This document shows positions 5,740-5,969 of a stretch of 5,969 nt of DNA, piece after piece. The notes beneath the pieces are model-generated. The model did no database searches. It had not been told where the DNA came from and worked only from the letters and a program-made list of their open reading frames with translations. Origin of the DNA: DASTGO01 sp035719045 (GTDB taxonomy: Bacteria > Actinomycetota > Actinomycetes > Actinomycetales > Kineosporiaceae); assembly GCA_035719045.1 (NCBI GenBank), contig DASTGO010000215.1, positions 1-5,969 on the forward strand, in the 5' to 3' direction. Both the position numbers and the translations under genes were made by a program. Numbering within the stretch: the first letter of the stretch is position 1; the number at the start of each line of letters is the position of its first letter.

Positions 5740-5969
5740 ATGTCGGAGTCCGTGCAGATGCCGGCCCTGGGCGAGAGCGTCACCGAGGGCACGGTCACCC
5801 GCTGGCTGAAGCAGGTCGGTGACCGTGTCGAGGTCGACGAGCCCCTGCTGGAGGTGTCCACCGACAAGGTCGACACCGAGATCCCCTCGCCCGTCGGCGG
5901 GGTGATCGAGCAGATCCTCGTCGCCGAGGACGAGACCGTGCCGGTCGGTGCCGCCCTGGCCATGATCGG
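5740..5969 (+). CDS. sucB: Dihydrolipoamide acyltransferase (E2), N-terminal lipoyl domain; truncated by window end
   Basis: The first 76 codons are visible. They encode a biotinyl/lipoyl domain: MPALGESVTEGTVTRW (7-22) is the canonical start of 2-oxoacid dehydrogenase E2 proteins, and STDKVDTEIPSP (40-51) carries the lipoylated lysine, K43. The ATG at 5740 is supported by AAGGAG at 5723-5728, an 11-nt gap. The linker, peripheral-subunit-binding domain and catalytic acyltransferase core are outside the window, so the number of lipoyl domains and intactness are unknown. E2 passes acyl groups from E1 to CoA, and E3 (lpd, immediately upstream) reoxidises its lipoyl arm. Actinobacterial genes of this type are often annotated as succinyltransferase, yet their products (DlaT in M. 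tuberculosis, AceF in Corynebacterium) are the E2 of pyruvate dehydrogenase and are shared with 2-oxoglutarate dehydrogenase. Substrate therefore cannot be decided here. Confidence 0.93.
   Translation, partial: MSESVQMPALGESVTEGTVTRWLKQVGDRVEVDEPLLEVSTDKVDTEIPSPVGGVIEQILVAEDETVPVGAALAMI

Overview
The window is a very GC-rich (clearly above 70% G+C) stretch of actinobacterial core-metabolism DNA. Three things point to Actinomycetota: strong G/C bias at third codon positions, frequent GTG starts, and the gene set and order (cobS, gcvT, pepA, lpd, sucB). From memory, Mycobacterium tuberculosis carries cobS, gcvT, an M17 aminopeptidase and the dihydrolipoamide acyltransferase dlaT close together, and Streptomyces carries pepA, lpd and sucB side by side. 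I cannot name the genus from the sequence.

Layout. Bases 1-198 (+) hold the 3' end of cobS, the last step of cobalamin assembly. It converges on gcvT (247-1362, -), the aminomethyltransferase of the glycine cleavage system. gcvT is divergent from pepA (1555-3066, +), a complete M17 leucyl aminopeptidase. The 191-bp gap between them holds two back-to-back -10-like hexamers and several palindromes. After pepA comes a 403-bp gap (3067-3469) with a 28-nt-period direct repeat and a 19-bp terminator-like hairpin. A small gene of unknown function follows (3470-3805, -; 111 aa), with a perfect 20-bp palindrome just past its stop codon. A second divergent gap (3806-4184) is rich in inverted repeats, including a Crp/GlxR-like GTGA-N6-TCAC palindrome. 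It leads into lpd (4185-5573, +), a 462-aa dihydrolipoamide dehydrogenase (E3). After a hairpin and a possible -10, the window ends inside the lipoyl domain of sucB (5740 onward, +), the E2 acyltransferase.

How the genes relate. lpd and sucB encode the E3 and E2 subunits of 2-oxoacid dehydrogenase complexes. In Actinomycetota one such E2/E3 pair can serve both pyruvate and 2-oxoglutarate dehydrogenation. The glycine cleavage system, to which gcvT belongs, also needs an E3 to reoxidise its lipoyl protein, so lpd may link gcvT and sucB. cobS and pepA have no obvious functional tie to the rest.

I see no evidence for an undescribed multi-gene system, mobile element, CRISPR array, tRNA or rRNA. 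The parts worth a second look are the small unknown gene, the structured intergenic regions around it, the overlapping divergent gcvT/pepA promoters, and repeated operator-like motifs upstream of lpd. All regulatory calls are inferred from motifs only. At this G+C content short G/C palindromes arise easily by chance.
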